Notes: generated by a model not told the origin, from the sequence alone. A stretch of 64,000 nucleotides of DNA from Sphingobacteriales bacterium (GCA_016719635.1 JADJYT010000007.1:186001-250000); one strand, 5' to 3'. Counted from the first letter of the stretch, positions 1 through 9,504 are shown. Numbers and translations are program-made.

Positions 1-2
1 CC

Positions 3-854
3 TTTGTTTTAGCTGTTATGACCATTTTTGAACGCGTTTTAGGCGGAAATATCTTTTACGACTTCTGGAAGCAACTCCAGCAGTATCTCTTTTCCGAAGG
101 GCGGTTCATACAGCTCATCACGCTGCAGCCGATAGAAATCTACAAGACGGAAACGGAACTGGAGATGGACTCGGCTAAAGTCAGACTATCCATCAAGAGT
201 ACCGTGGAGAACATGATGCAGCGCAGGATAGAGCGTACACTCAGCCTGCTGACGTTAAACCTGTATAATAAACCCAAAGATGCACTGGCCTATGATTTTG
301 ATATTCTCATCAAGGCGGATATGGCTTATCAGGAAGTGTCCAAATTCTTTAATCATCATTTTGCCCATCAGACCTACACGATAGAAGAAGAGAAATATTA
401 CCTGTTTATAAAAGAATTTCAGTTCGCCAATCAGGGTACCAAGGCTGTCGTCAGGATGCCTTTTGTGCTGGAGTCAAAGAGATGGTTTCTGAAAAGAACG
501 ATAGAAGGCACTTCCATCTTCAAAGGCTCTATCAATTTTCAGCATCCGAAATACGTGCTGAAAACACGCAACCTGGATTATGAACTCGAAACGGAAAGTT
601 ATATTCTTAAATTGATTGACAGCTTCTATCACATAAAGCTGGTGGAGTTCTTAAGCGGGTTCCTGCAGTATAATTTTAAGGAAGAATTATTCCACGCCAA
701 GGTAGAGGCGCAGCTGCAGATTAACTCCCTGCAAAGCCAGTCCAATTGGATCAGCGGGGTTATTAATGATCTGGACCTGGAACGCATCACCATTGAAGAC
801 GAAGGAATCCATGCCGTATTTTTAGCGGAAGGGAAATTGCACCTGATGCGATAA
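3..854 (+). CDS. DUF4403-like protein, C-terminal part (cut by window edge)
   Basis: The reading frame is open to the left edge, so the ATG at 18 is probably internal and only the C-terminal half or so of the protein is visible. The visible part alternates beta-strand-like and amphipathic stretches and has no membrane segment or recognisable catalytic motif. Its overall look, with repeated charged beta strands and an ending like a lipid-binding barrel domain, reminds me of the DUF4403 family of Bacteroidota envelope proteins. I cannot align it here, so the family call is tentative. It ends about 90 bp before an epimerase gene that has its own promoter-like element, so the two need not be co-transcribed. 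That the region codes is well supported; the family name is not. Confidence 0.6.
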   Translation, partial: FVLAVMTIFERVLGGNIFYDFWKQLQQYLFSEGRFIQLITLQPIEIYKTETELEMDSAKVRLSIKSTVENMMQRRIERTLSLLTLNLYNKPKDALAYDFDILIKADMAYQEVSKFFNHHFAHQTYTIEEEKYYLFIKEFQFANQGTKAVVRMPFVLESKRWFLKRTIEGTSIFKGSINFQHPKYVLKTRNLDYELETESYILKLIDSFYHIKLVEFLSGFLQYNFKEELFHAKVEAQLQINSLQSQSNWISGVINDLDLERITIEDEGIHAVFLAEGKLHLMR

Positions 855-897
855 GGATAATAGTAACTGCCCAATAGGAGAAATGAGCGGAAAAAAC

Positions 898-905
898 TAA
901 ATTTG
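898..905 (+). promoter_or_regulatory. -7 promoter element (TAAATTTG) for the epimerase
   Basis: An exact match to the Bacteroidota housekeeping -7 consensus TAnnTTTG, 40 nt before the ATG at 946. No clear -33 TTG is visible at the usual distance. The position suggests a leader of roughly 35 nt. Confidence 0.45.
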
Positions 906-945
906 CAGGCACAGATTTAATGCCAATAAAAATTCCCGTTTCAAT

Positions 946-1935
946 ATGTACACCACCCCTTTGCATCTTACACCCGTTGAAAATAAACGATTTTTGATTA
1001 CCGGCGGAGCCGGATTCATCGGCTCCAATATCACCGAGTATCTGCTGAATCATGGTGCAAAAGTGCGGATATTGGATAATCTGGCGACCGGCAATATGAA
1101 TAATCTGACTGCATTCCGGAATCATCCGGGTTTTGAGTTCCTGGAAGGAGACCTCCGGAATGTGAAAGATTGTGCGGATGCGGTCAAAGATGTCGATGCG
1201 GTTTGCCATCAGGCGGCTATTGGCTCCGTTCCACGCTCCATAAAAGACCCGGTTACAACCAATGACGTCAATGTCGGTGGATTTGTGAACATGCTTACTG
1301 CTGCCAAAGATGCCGGTATTCGCCGCTTTGTATATGCTTCCTCCTCTTCTGTCTACGGCGATGAGCCTAATTTGCCCAAAAAAGAAGAAAAAACCGGCAA
1401 TCCGCTCTCTCCGTATGCCGTCACAAAATTTACCAATGAGGTGTATGCAGGTGTCTTTTCACGCTGCTACCCTTTGGAAATGATGGGATTACGTTACTTT
1501 AATGTATTCGGTCCCAAACAAGACCCGTATGGTGAGTACGCTGCTGTGATGCCGCTCTTTATCAAGGCGGTGCTGGGTGACGATGCACCCCATATCAACG
1601 GGGATGGTGAGCAGACACGGGATTTTACTTTTGTTCATAATGCCGTTCAGGCAAATATATTGGCATTGACCACCACAAATGAAGCTGCCTTTAACCAGGC
1701 GTACAATGTGGCATTCGGACAGCGGTTTACGGTCAATCAGATGTTTGAGGCGATACGGGATTATTTAGGCAAAGACATACAGGCCGTCCATCGGGAGCCC
1801 AGAGCCGGTGATATCAGAGACTCCTTAGCCGATATATCCAAGGCGCAGGATTTATTGGGATATGCCCCAAAATATTCGTTTGGACAAGGTTTGCCGCTGA
1901 CGATAGAATATTTCAAAAAGGTATTCGCAGGATAA
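946..1935 (+). CDS. NAD-dependent UDP-sugar 4-epimerase (WbpP/TviC-like, extended SDR)
   Basis: An extended short-chain dehydrogenase that probably interconverts UDP-GlcNAc/UDP-GalNAc or their uronic acids for surface polysaccharide. The N-terminal Rossmann motif GGAGFIG (about residues 20-26) binds NAD. The catalytic YxxxK is in SPYAVTK, preceded by the SSSSVYG serine stretch, and the substrate-binding RYFNVFGP and QTRDFTFV motifs follow. The 329-residue length and the HQAAIGSVPRS segment resemble the WbpP/TviC branch more than GalE. The start at 946 leaves about 14 residues before the first beta strand, which is normal for this branch. It stands alone between a DUF4403-like gene and the outer-membrane biogenesis block. 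The exact sugar cannot be decided from sequence by eye. Confidence 0.88.
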   Translation: MYTTPLHLTPVENKRFLITGGAGFIGSNITEYLLNHGAKVRILDNLATGNMNNLTAFRNHPGFEFLEGDLRNVKDCADAVKDVDAVCHQAAIGSVPRSIKDPVTTNDVNVGGFVNMLTAAKDAGIRRFVYASSSSVYGDEPNLPKKEEKTGNPLSPYAVTKFTNEVYAGVFSRCYPLEMMGLRYFNVFGPKQDPYGEYAAVMPLFIKAVLGDDAPHINGDGEQTRDFTFVHNAVQANILALTTTNEAAFNQAYNVAFGQRFTVNQMFEAIRDYLGKDIQAVHREPRAGDIRDSLADISKAQDLLGYAPKYSFGQGLPLTIEYFKKVFAG

Positions 1936-2036
1936 AAATCAGGGCGGTCGACTTAAAAAATGTGAAAAATACACGAATCGCCCTAAATTAAATCGTATAA
2001 CAACACGGTAAAAGGCGCTTTTGTTCGTTAAATCTG

Positions 2037-2044
2037 TATCTTTG
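2037..2044 (+). promoter_or_regulatory. -7 promoter element (TATCTTTG) before the porG-like gene
   Basis: An exact TAnnTTTG match ending 23 nt before the TTG start at 2068. It would drive the porG-like/uppS/bamA run. Confidence 0.45.
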
Positions 2045-2067
2045 TTCCTCTTTTTAAACTACTCTTT

Positions 2068-2907
2068 TTGAACAAGAGCCTAAAAATATTTTGTCTGTTG
2101 ATAACCATGCACTTGGGTAATAAATTGATTTTCTCACAGGAGAATGAGTTTGGCGGCTGGGCGGGAACTTCGGTTTACCTCGGGGATTTAAATCCGACGA
2201 TGTCGTTTAAGAATGCGCGTTGGGCAACCGGTATATTTTACAGATACAATCTAAACAACAGAATGGCCTTCAGGGCGCAGATGAATTATGGGTTCTTGGA
2301 TGCTGCTGACAGAAGGATTAAGGGCTTCCCCTATCTGCAGGCACGCAATCTCAATTTTAAATCCCATATTGTTGAATTGGCGGCTACGTACGAAATCAAC
2401 TTCTTTAAGTACTCGCTGGTAAAATCCAGGGACACCCGAACCTGGACTCCGTATATATTTGCAGGGTTCAGCGTTTTTTATTACAATCCATACACCACCC
2501 TTGACGGAGTGCGGTACACGTTAGAATCTGTTGGAACGGAAGGGCAGAAGACGGCCAACCGCCCGACGAAGAATCGCGGGTACGACCGTTATGCATTCTC
2601 TATCCCATTTGGCGCAGGGGTAAAAGTCGGATTAACCCAGAATTGGGCAGTGCATGTGGAGGCAAGCAGCAGAATCACTTTTACGGATTATATAGATGAT
2701 GTGAGCGGAAGTTATGCAGAAACCGAAGATTTGAATTATTTTGTGGAAGGCGTCAATGTCGCTCCGCTGCTGGCTGACAGATCGACGGCAAGTATTGGTA
2801 TTCCCGGAAAACAACGGGGTACCAGCAAAGACAAAGACCGTTTCTTATTTGTGGGGGTTGGAATAAGCTATACGATACAGACCGGAAAATGCCCGAAGGT
2901 ATTTTAA
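2068..2907 (+). CDS. PorG-like outer-membrane beta-barrel protein (DUF6089 family)
   Basis: A secreted beta-barrel of 279 residues, probably the Bacteroidota PorG/DUF6089 protein. In Porphyromonas, PorG is an outer-membrane component of the type IX secretion machine. A hydrophobic signal peptide covers about residues 3-24 (KSLKIFCLLITMHLG...IFSQ). The mature start, with GGWAGTSVYLGDLNP, and the alternating aromatic strands are typical of the family, which often sits directly before uppS and bamA as here. The start is TTG at 2068: the next ATG (2107) would cut the signal peptide, and TTG is also used by the next gene. Only 19 bp separate it from uppS, so the two are probably co-transcribed. 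Its role in T9SS is inferred from family and neighbours, and fits the two T9SS-tail proteins elsewhere in the window. Confidence 0.8.
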   Translation: MNKSLKIFCLLITMHLGNKLIFSQENEFGGWAGTSVYLGDLNPTMSFKNARWATGIFYRYNLNNRMAFRAQMNYGFLDAADRRIKGFPYLQARNLNFKSHIVELAATYEINFFKYSLVKSRDTRTWTPYIFAGFSVFYYNPYTTLDGVRYTLESVGTEGQKTANRPTKNRGYDRYAFSIPFGAGVKVGLTQNWAVHVEASSRITFTDYIDDVSGSYAETEDLNYFVEGVNVAPLLADRSTASIGIPGKQRGTSKDKDRFLFVGVGISYTIQTGKCPKVF

Positions 2908-2926
2908 AAAACAAGCAGTATAAAAC

Positions 2927-3712
2927 TTGAGTACAAAGGAGCAAATATCATACAAGGAAAAAATTGACCAGGCACGGCTGCCGGAGCATATCGCCATTAT
3001 CATGGATGGTAACGGGCGTTGGGCAAAGGCGCAGGGCAAACATCGTATTTTTGGACACAAGAACGGTGTAAAAGCCGTGCGGGAAGTATCCGAAGGTTGT
3101 GCGGAAATCGGCGTCAAATATCTTACGCTCTATGCCTTCTCTACAGAAAACTGGAACCGCCCGCAAACGGAAGTATCCGCACTGATGGAGTTGCTGTTTC
3201 TGACTGTCGGAAGAGAAATCAAGACGCTTCAGAAAAACAATATCCGGTTAAATACCATCGGGCATATTGATAACTTACCGGCATCCAACCGAAAGGCTTT
3301 GCAGGAGGCGATGGACGCTACCAGGAATAATACGCGCATGACATTGACATTGGCTCTCAGCTATGGTTCACGGGAAGAAATCACGGAAGCCGTCCAGAAG
3401 ATTGCAGCGGATTATAAGGATAATAAGATCACCCTTGATGAAATCAATCAGGACAGGGTATGCAAGAGCCTTTACACAGCAGCGATTCCGGATCCGGAAT
3501 TGATGATCAGAACGAGCGGAGAACACCGGATCAGCAATTTCTTACTATGGCAGATGGCCTATTCGGAGTTGTATTTTACAGAAAAATTCTGGCCGGAATT
3601 TGACCGGAATGACTTATTCCAGGCCATTTATGACTTCCAGAACAGAGAACGGAGATTTGGATTGACAGGTGAACAGATCATAGAACAATTAAATACCAGC
3701 ACCCACTTATAA
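2927..3712 (+). CDS. uppS: isoprenyl transferase (undecaprenyl diphosphate synthase)
   Basis: A cis-prenyltransferase that condenses isopentenyl diphosphates onto farnesyl diphosphate to make the C55 carrier lipid for peptidoglycan and glycan export. The catalytic aspartate lies in IIMDGNGRWA (D27). YAFSTENW and the C-terminal RTSGE...RISNFLLWQ motif are also present, and the 261-residue length is usual. Only a TTG start at 2927 keeps the N-terminus complete, because the first internal ATG is the catalytic MDGNG itself. The stop codon overlaps the bamA start by one base (TAATG), so translation is probably coupled. It is cytoplasmic, at the inner face of the membrane. Confidence 0.96.
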   Translation: MSTKEQISYKEKIDQARLPEHIAIIMDGNGRWAKAQGKHRIFGHKNGVKAVREVSEGCAEIGVKYLTLYAFSTENWNRPQTEVSALMELLFLTVGREIKTLQKNNIRLNTIGHIDNLPASNRKALQEAMDATRNNTRMTLTLALSYGSREEITEAVQKIAADYKDNKITLDEINQDRVCKSLYTAAIPDPELMIRTSGEHRISNFLLWQMAYSELYFTEKFWPEFDRNDLFQAIYDFQNRERRFGLTGEQIIEQLNTSTHL

Positions 3713-6366
3713 TGAATATGACACTCAAAAATAAACTATTTCTTCTCTTATCACTTGCATGTACTTTTGTTGTACCTGTTACGCACGCACAGGAAATAGA
3801 TACCACTTACATCAATTACCGCCAACCGAAAAAGTTTAAGATAGCTGCCCTGGAGATTTCCGGTACGCAATATCTGGATAAAAACATTATCCGTTCACTG
3901 ACCGGCCTGAAAGTGGGCGATCAGATAAGTATACCCGGTGATGAAATCACCAAATGCATTAAAAACTTATGGAAGCAGGGTTTGTTCGGAGACGTTCAGA
4001 TTTATGCGGATAAATTTGACGGAGAGAATATACATTTAACCGTCAGTATCCTGGAAAAACCCAGACTAAACGATATTACCGTTAAAGGACTGAAAAAGAG
4101 TGAAGCGGATGATATAAAAAAGAAACTGGATTTACTGAAAGGCAAACCGCTTACGGAAGCACTGAAACTGAATATAAAAAATACCATTACAGACCAGTTT
4201 GAAGAAAAATCCTACCTGCATCCGGTAATTGATATAGTAGAAAAGAAGGATGAAGGTTTGTTAAACAGCACCTCCGTAATAGTTAATGTAGACAAAGGCT
4301 CAAAAGTTAAGATTAACAGCATAGAATTCATCGGCAGGGAGAAAGGTGATATCATCAAGATGAGAAAGGCCATGAAAACCACCAAGGAACGCACCCAAAT
4401 AGAAATCAGGATAAAAGATGACAGAAGCGCTAAACAAAAGGCAAAAGATGCTTTATACACATTGGCCAACCTGAACTCCAATTCCGTAAAGGATTTTTTT
4501 ATGGAACGCTTCCGGATACGTTTCAAGGGATCCAAGTTCAATGAACAGAATTATGAGGACGATAAGCAGAAATTAATAGATTATTACAATAACAATGGTT
4601 TCAGGGACGCAAGGATAAAGTCAGATACCGTCATTGACGACGAAGATGGTAATGTCAGTATCAAGATTTATCTGGATGAAGGTAATAAGTATTATTTCAG
4701 AAACATTACATTCAAGGGGAATGTGAAATTCCAGACAGAAACACTGAACAGGGTGTTAAACATTAAAAAAGGAGATGTCTATAATGCTGAACTGATGCAG
4801 AAACGTTTGTCGATGGATCCGGATGGCGGAGATATCAGTTCCTTGTATTATGATGACGGATATTTGTTCTTTAGCATAAACCCGGTAGAAATTGCTGCGG
4901 AGAACGATTCCATAGACATAGAAATCAGAATAAATGAGGGTCCGCAGGCCACCATTAAGAATGTAATCATTGAAGGAAACGATAAAACGAACGAACATGT
5001 CATTCGCCGTGAATTAAGAACACTTCCGGGTGACAAATTCAGCCGTTCCGACCTGATTCGTTCCCAGCGGGAAATTGCCAATTTAGGGTTCTTCGATCCG
5101 CAGGAAACAAAGGTAGAACCGATACCAAATCCGATAGACGGAACCGTGGACATTAAATATACCGTGAAAGAAAAATCAGCCGACCAGGTTGAGTTATCTG
5201 CCGGCTGGGGCGGACAACAAGGGGGGCTTATCGGCACCCTGGGGTTGAAGTTTAATAACTTCTCTCTGAGAAACATGTTCAAGAAAAAGGCATGGACGCC
5301 ATTGCCTACGGGTGACGGGCAGCAGCTAAGTATCAGGGTGGAAAGCAACGGGAGACGTTACCAGAATTACAATTTCTCTTTTACCGAACCGTGGCTGGGT
5401 GGTAAGAAGCCCAACGCATTCACCATTGCAGCCTTTCACTCAGAAATCCGGGATATTTCCGGAGGGGCTGTATTGGGAAAACAGATTACCAATGGCTTCT
5501 CCGTGTCGATAGGCACACGCCTGAAAAAACCGGACGATTTCTTTGTAGTGCAGGCTGCCGCCAATTATTATGGTTATGGTTTGACCACTTTCCGAAACCG
5601 CTATTTTGTGAATAATCAGCCGCTGGACAGCGGTAATTTCCACAACGTCAATTTCAAGATTACCTTATCCCGAAATTCCATTAACCAACCGGTATTCCCG
5701 ACAGCCGGGGCAAGAATCGAGGCTTCCGTCCAATTTACACCCCCTTATTCCTTATTCAGAAAAGACAATAACTTTGACGGCAAGACGGTTGCAGAAAGAT
5801 ATAAATTGATTGAATACCATAAATGGAAGTTTTTGGTAGACTGGTATCAGTCATTGGGTAAAACCAAGTTTGTATTAAGGGCTTCCGCTAAGTTTGGTTT
5901 TTTAAGCAGCTATCGCAAGAGCAACGGCATTACACCTTTCGAACGCTTTCAGGTGGGTGGAAACGGCATTCCTTCGAACGTTACGCTGTTTGGAACAGAC
6001 ATCATTGCGCAGCGCGGCTATGAAGGTGATTATTCTTCTTCCGGCGGCGACCCGATTTATAATAAATTCCTGCTGGAGCTGAGGTATCCGTTTTCTTTAA
6101 ATCCGTCTGCCACCATTTACGGACTGGTGTTCTTTGAAGCGGCCAATACATATGCCAGTTTTAAAGACTATAACCCCTTTAAGCTGAAGAAAAGCGTGGG
6201 GGTTGGTATCAGGGCCATATTGCCGATGTTCGGTTTAATAGGTATCGACTATGGCATACGATTTGATAGTGCTAATGGTAGTCCGATAAAATCATCAAAC
6301 GGGTTTTTTGATTATATAGGAAAAAACGGAAATATATCATTCATTCTCGGGTTTGAACCGGATTAA
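3712..6366 (+). CDS. bamA: outer-membrane protein assembly factor BamA (Omp85)
   Basis: The central outer-membrane insertase that folds beta-barrel proteins. A signal peptide (about residues 5-26, ending THAQ) is followed by a string of POTRA domains up to about residue 490. The first begins FKIAALEISGTQYLD and the last ends with a TVKEKS segment. A C-terminal 16-strand barrel then carries the loop-6 motif in AQRGYEGD (about residue 768), the local version of the family's (V/I)RGF. The 884-residue length is normal for Bacteroidota. The start overlaps the uppS stop, and two periplasmic Skp-type chaperones follow at 22 and 46 bp, forming a coherent assembly operon. A second in-frame ATG at 3718 is possible and makes little difference. 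Confidence 0.96.
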   Translation: MNMTLKNKLFLLLSLACTFVVPVTHAQEIDTTYINYRQPKKFKIAALEISGTQYLDKNIIRSLTGLKVGDQISIPGDEITKCIKNLWKQGLFGDVQIYADKFDGENIHLTVSILEKPRLNDITVKGLKKSEADDIKKKLDLLKGKPLTEALKLNIKNTITDQFEEKSYLHPVIDIVEKKDEGLLNSTSVIVNVDKGSKVKINSIEFIGREKGDIIKMRKAMKTTKERTQIEIRIKDDRSAKQKAKDALYTLANLNSNSVKDFFMERFRIRFKGSKFNEQNYEDDKQKLIDYYNNNGFRDARIKSDTVIDDEDGNVSIKIYLDEGNKYYFRNITFKGNVKFQTETLNRVLNIKKGDVYNAELMQKRLSMDPDGGDISSLYYDDGYLFFSINPVEIAAENDSIDIEIRINEGPQATIKNVIIEGNDKTNEHVIRRELRTLPGDKFSRSDLIRSQREIANLGFFDPQETKVEPIPNPIDGTVDIKYTVKEKSADQVELSAGWGGQQGGLIGTLGLKFNNFSLRNMFKKKAWTPLPTGDGQQLSIRVESNGRRYQNYNFSFTEPWLGGKKPNAFTIAAFHSEIRDISGGAVLGKQITNGFSVSIGTRLKKPDDFFVVQAAANYYGYGLTTFRNRYFVNNQPLDSGNFHNVNFKITLSRNSINQPVFPTAGARIEASVQFTPPYSLFRKDNNFDGKTVAERYKLIEYHKWKFLVDWYQSLGKTKFVLRASAKFGFLSSYRKSNGITPFERFQVGGNGIPSNVTLFGTDIIAQRGYEGDYSSSGGDPIYNKFLLELRYPFSLNPSATIYGLVFFEAANTYASFKDYNPFKLKKSVGVGIRAILPMFGLIGIDYGIRFDSANGSPIKSSNGFFDYIGKNGNISFILGFEPD

Positions 6367-6388
6367 TAATTTTTAAAAACGAATCAAT

Positions 6389-6907
6389 ATGAAGAAGATG
6401 CTTTCTTTTATGCTGCTACTCGGAGCCACCTTTCTGATGCAGCATGCTTACGCGCAGCGATTCGCGTATGTGGATACAAAATACATCCTGGAAAAGTTGC
6501 CGGATTATAAGACCGCACAGCAAAAGCTGGATGATCAGGCCGCAGCCTGGCAGAAAGAAATCGACCAGAAGAATGAAACGCTGAAAAAGATGTACACCAA
6601 ATATCAGGCGGAGGAATTCTTACTGACTGCCGATTTGAAGAAACAACGCGAAGAGGAGATCGTGAAGGCGGAAGACGAATTGAAAGACCTGCAGAAAAAT
6701 CGATTCGGTTTTAACGGCGACCTGTTCAAGAAACGACAGGAGCTGGTACAGCCGATTCAGGATAAGGTGTTTGATGCCGTCCAGAAACTGGCGCAATCGC
6801 GTTCTTATGATTTCATATTCGATAAGGCATCCGCTAATACGGGCATGCTGTATACCAATCCGCAGTATGATGTTAGCGAAGAGGTGCTTAAAAAGTTAGG
6901 CATGTAA
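6389..6907 (+). CDS. OmpH/Skp family periplasmic chaperone (first copy)
   Basis: A periplasmic holdase that carries unfolded outer-membrane proteins to BamA. A signal peptide of about 22 residues ends HAYAQ. The mature part is a short beta segment (RFAYVDTKYILEKLPDY) followed by a long, highly charged helical hairpin (about residues 45-130) and a closing beta segment YDFIFDKAS. This is the Skp tentacle arrangement, and 172 residues is standard. It lies just downstream of bamA and upstream of a second homologue, the usual arrangement in Bacteroidota. Confidence 0.92.
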   Translation: MKKMLSFMLLLGATFLMQHAYAQRFAYVDTKYILEKLPDYKTAQQKLDDQAAAWQKEIDQKNETLKKMYTKYQAEEFLLTADLKKQREEEIVKAEDELKDLQKNRFGFNGDLFKKRQELVQPIQDKVFDAVQKLAQSRSYDFIFDKASANTGMLYTNPQYDVSEEVLKKLGM

Positions 6908-6953
6908 TTTGTATTTGATAATAAACCAATCTAGTAATTAATAAATTTAAACA

Positions 6954-7517
6954 ATGAAAAAAGTAACAACCATCCTTATTCTCATGATTGCATTTCTGGC
7001 AAGCACTTATGCGCAGAAAGTGAACAAATTCGGTTATCTGAACTCTTCAGAATTATTGTCATTAATGCCTGAGGTATTAAAAGCGGATTCTGCCATTGAC
7101 AAATATTCAATGGAGCTGGATCAACTGGGACAGCAGATGTATGCCGAGTATCAGAAGAAAGCCGCCGATGCCCAGTCAAAAGTGGAAAAGAAATTATTAA
7201 CGGAAGAACAAACGGAGTTGATTGCCAAAGAATTGTCCGACATGGAGAAAAGGATCAGTGATTTTCAACAATCCGCTCAGGAAAAAATACAGGCGAAAAA
7301 GGAAAAATTATATGCTCCCATCATGATGAAGGCAAATGAAGGTATCAAAGCCGTTGCCAAAGCAAACGGCTACACCTATGTTTTTGATTCCGGAGCAGGT
7401 TCTATATTGTATGCGGAAGAATCAGATGACATATTGCCTTTGGTAAAATCGCACATGAAACTGCCAGATCCGAAACCGGCCGCTGCGCCGAAACCGGCCA
7501 CTATCAAGCCTAATTAA
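6954..7517 (+). CDS. OmpH/Skp family periplasmic chaperone (second copy)
   Basis: A paralogue of the preceding gene with the same layout: signal peptide to about residue 20 (TYAQ), beta segment KFGYLNSSELLSLMP, charged helical hairpin (about 45-120), then YTYVFDSGAG. It differs by a flexible C-terminal tail rich in Pro, Ala and Lys (from about residue 170). A strong intrinsic terminator begins 25 bp after the stop, so this is probably the last gene of the porG-like/uppS/bamA/skp/skp unit. The two copies may have separate clients or form mixed trimers; the sequence does not say which. Confidence 0.9.
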   Translation: MKKVTTILILMIAFLASTYAQKVNKFGYLNSSELLSLMPEVLKADSAIDKYSMELDQLGQQMYAEYQKKAADAQSKVEKKLLTEEQTELIAKELSDMEKRISDFQQSAQEKIQAKKEKLYAPIMMKANEGIKAVAKANGYTYVFDSGAGSILYAEESDDILPLVKSHMKLPDPKPAAAPKPATIKPN

Positions 7518-7541
7518 TTGTTAGTAATCATATTTTGACCG

Positions 7542-7578
7542 GGTTCGGAACGCATTGCGTTCCGAACCTTTGTTTTTT
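7542..7578 (+). terminator. rho-independent terminator after the second Skp gene
   Basis: A perfect 12-bp stem (7542-7553 with 7557-7568, starting GGTTCGGAACGC) with a 3-nt ATT loop. It is followed by TTTGTTTTTT. It cleanly separates the outer-membrane biogenesis genes from murI. Confidence 0.93.
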
Positions 7579-7604
7579 AAGTAAGATTTAAGAACTTCGT
7601 CTTT

Positions 7605-8423
7605 ATGAATAACAACGCACATGCACCCATCGGGCTGTTCGATTCCGGCATCGGAGGTCTGACGGTTGCCAATGCCATCCTGCAGGAATTACCCAATGAG
7701 TCGCTGATCTATTTTGGAGATACCGCACATTTGCCGTACGGCGATAAATCGGCGGATACCATCCGCTACTACACCAAAACCATCGGGGCTTTTTTGTTAT
7801 CCAAAGACTGTAAGATTATCGTTATTGCCTGCAACACGGCCTCTTCCGTCGCCTTTGAAATGCTGGAGAATATGGCAGGTGATAAGGCACATGTCTTTAA
7901 TGTAATCGATGCGGTAGTGGAGGAAATTATCTTCAGGAAATATAAGAAAGTGGGAGTTATCGGTACGCTCGGCACGATTCATTCCAACGCCTACCTGAAT
8001 AAGATAACACAGAAGGATGCCGGTGTGAGCGTGCATCAGCTGGCCACTCCGTTGCTCGCACCGATGATAGAGTCCGGGTTTGTGGATGGCCACATTTCCA
8101 ATCTGGTGATAGAAGAATACCTGAATGCACCGGAGTTACAGGATATCGAAACACTGGTGCTGGCCTGCACACACTATCCGCTGATAAAAAGAGAAATTGA
8201 AGCCTATTACAGAAAGAAAAATCGTCAGGTGGAGGTGCTGGCTACCAATGAAATCGTTGCAAAACATATCAAGAAGTTTATGATTGAGCATGGTCTGGTC
8301 AACTACGAGAAAAAAGGGCATCATGCCTTTTATGTTTCCGATTATACGGAAAGCTTTGAAAAAACGACTCAGCTCTTCTACAGGGAATCCATTCACCTGA
8401 TTCATTTACCGCTGTTTAAATAA
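7605..8423 (+). CDS. murI: glutamate racemase
   Basis: Makes D-glutamate for peptidoglycan by cofactor-independent racemisation. Both catalytic cysteines are present: C76 in IACNTAS and C188 in LACTHYPL. The substrate-binding GLFDSGIGG (D13) and DTAHLPYG motifs are also there. Length is 272 residues and the enzyme is cytoplasmic. It follows a strong terminator and must therefore have its own promoter in the roughly 35 bp between them, where I see no exact -7 consensus. Its 3' end overlaps the convergent glycosyltransferase gene by 8 bp. Confidence 0.95.
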   Translation: MNNNAHAPIGLFDSGIGGLTVANAILQELPNESLIYFGDTAHLPYGDKSADTIRYYTKTIGAFLLSKDCKIIVIACNTASSVAFEMLENMAGDKAHVFNVIDAVVEEIIFRKYKKVGVIGTLGTIHSNAYLNKITQKDAGVSVHQLATPLLAPMIESGFVDGHISNLVIEEYLNAPELQDIETLVLACTHYPLIKREIEAYYRKKNRQVEVLATNEIVAKHIKKFMIEHGLVNYEKKGHHAFYVSDYTESFEKTTQLFYRESIHLIHLPLFK

Positions 8424-9504
8424 GGGCATCATCAATAGCCTTTCTTAAGCGTTCATCATTGACGGGAAATGCAGGAAAACCCCGGCAGGATTCTAATTTG
8501 CAGAGGGCTTCGCTTATGTTTAACGTCTTTGCCGCGCATTGAACGGCAAATCCTCTATCTTCCATTATGTCTGCTAAAAATTCCTGTTCGGTCTGACCTT
8601 CCGCTGGGATGAAAATAGCCTTCTTGCCCAATGTTGCCAGATCCATGATGGTAGAATATCCTGAGCGGCAGATGATCTTATTCGCCTTATGTAACGCAGC
8701 AAACAGATCGTTGGTGTTCAGATAGGATATGGTGGTGATATTGCCTTCCCTGACAACGGTTTGTTTCTCTGTTTTTCCCTGAACCAGCAGTATCTTTTCT
8801 GGGTTGGCATTTAATGTATTCCGCAGCTCATTTTCTAAGTTAGTCCGTTGCGGCTCCTGGCCTGATAACACCACCAGAATGGAAAAGTCCAGTACATCAA
8901 CAATGGAATCTTTTTTTGTAAAATGAGCGAAACGGCTTTGGATACCAATATAAGCTGCGGGGATTTTGAAGGAGATTCCGTGTGATAATTTACCGGAAAG
9001 ATTGTTGACTCCTTCTTCGTCCGGGATCCAGAGAGCATCAAATTTTTCTATCTGCCGGAGGTGCAGTTTTAAAAATACCGGATTCATGAATCGTGCGGCA
9101 TACGGCGCCTGCAGTGCAATCTGATGACATATCAGAATGCTCTTGATGGAATGGTGGCGCACACCGTAGCGGTTGTCTGAAATGATCAGATCTATCTTTT
9201 CCTGCTCCGTAATAATTGCGATTGTTTTGTTTTCCTCCTTTATGGTCTGCAGGATCTTGGGAGTTTGCAGTAATGCATAGAAGGAGGCATTTTTCCCTGT
9301 GGGATAGGAAATATTATACCCCGGCAATTCATAGAATTCTAAAGCCGGATAGTGTTCTTTCAGTAAATAAAAAGAATCGCCGTTGCCGGCAATGATCACC
9401 CGATGTCCTTTTGACAACAATAAATCAATTATGGGCATGCAGCGGGTGGCATGTCCCAACCCCCAATCCAGCGGGGCTATCAGTATGGTTTTCGGAGGGT
9501 TCAA
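8416..9504 (-). CDS. MurG/UGT-like glycosyltransferase (GT-B fold)
   Basis: A probable GT-B glycosyltransferase of 362 residues, close in style to the MurG/UDP-glucuronosyltransferase-like proteins found across Bacteroidota. The N-terminal motif APLDWGLGHATR (about residues 10-21) is the glycine-rich acceptor-side loop. The C-terminal half carries the sugar-nucleotide-binding stretch ICRSGYSTIMDLATLGKKAIFIP (shown in part here: CRSGYSTIMD), followed by the conserved GQTEQE turn. The start is TTG at 9504, immediately after the stop of the upstream gene (TAATTG), so translation is coupled. An ATG start would remove the conserved N-terminal loop. Substrate and product are unknown. It converges on murI with an 8-bp overlap. 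Confidence 0.82.
   Translation of the reverse strand: MNPPKTILIAPLDWGLGHATRCMPIIDLLLSKGHRVIIAGNGDSFYLLKEHYPALEFYELPGYNISYPTGKNASFYALLQTPKILQTIKEENKTIAIITEQEKIDLIISDNRYGVRHHSIKSILICHQIALQAPYAARFMNPVFLKLHLRQIEKFDALWIPDEEGVNNLSGKLSHGISFKIPAAYIGIQSRFAHFTKKDSIVDVLDFSILVVLSGQEPQRTNLENELRNTLNANPEKILLVQGKTEKQTVVREGNITTISYLNTNDLFAALHKANKIICRSGYSTIMDLATLGKKAIFIPAEGQTEQEFLADIMEDRGFAVQCAAKTLNISEALCKLESCRGFPAFPVNDERLRKAIDDALI

Noticed and set aside
787..1209. Open frame antisense to the start of the epimerase gene
   Set aside because: It is a shadow of the strongly supported epimerase frame; its translation has no fold-like pattern or motif.
1941..1984. AGGGCG and CGCCCT inverted repeat after the epimerase gene
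   Set aside because: The 6-bp arms are 32 nt apart and there is no T-run; too weak to call a terminator or operator.
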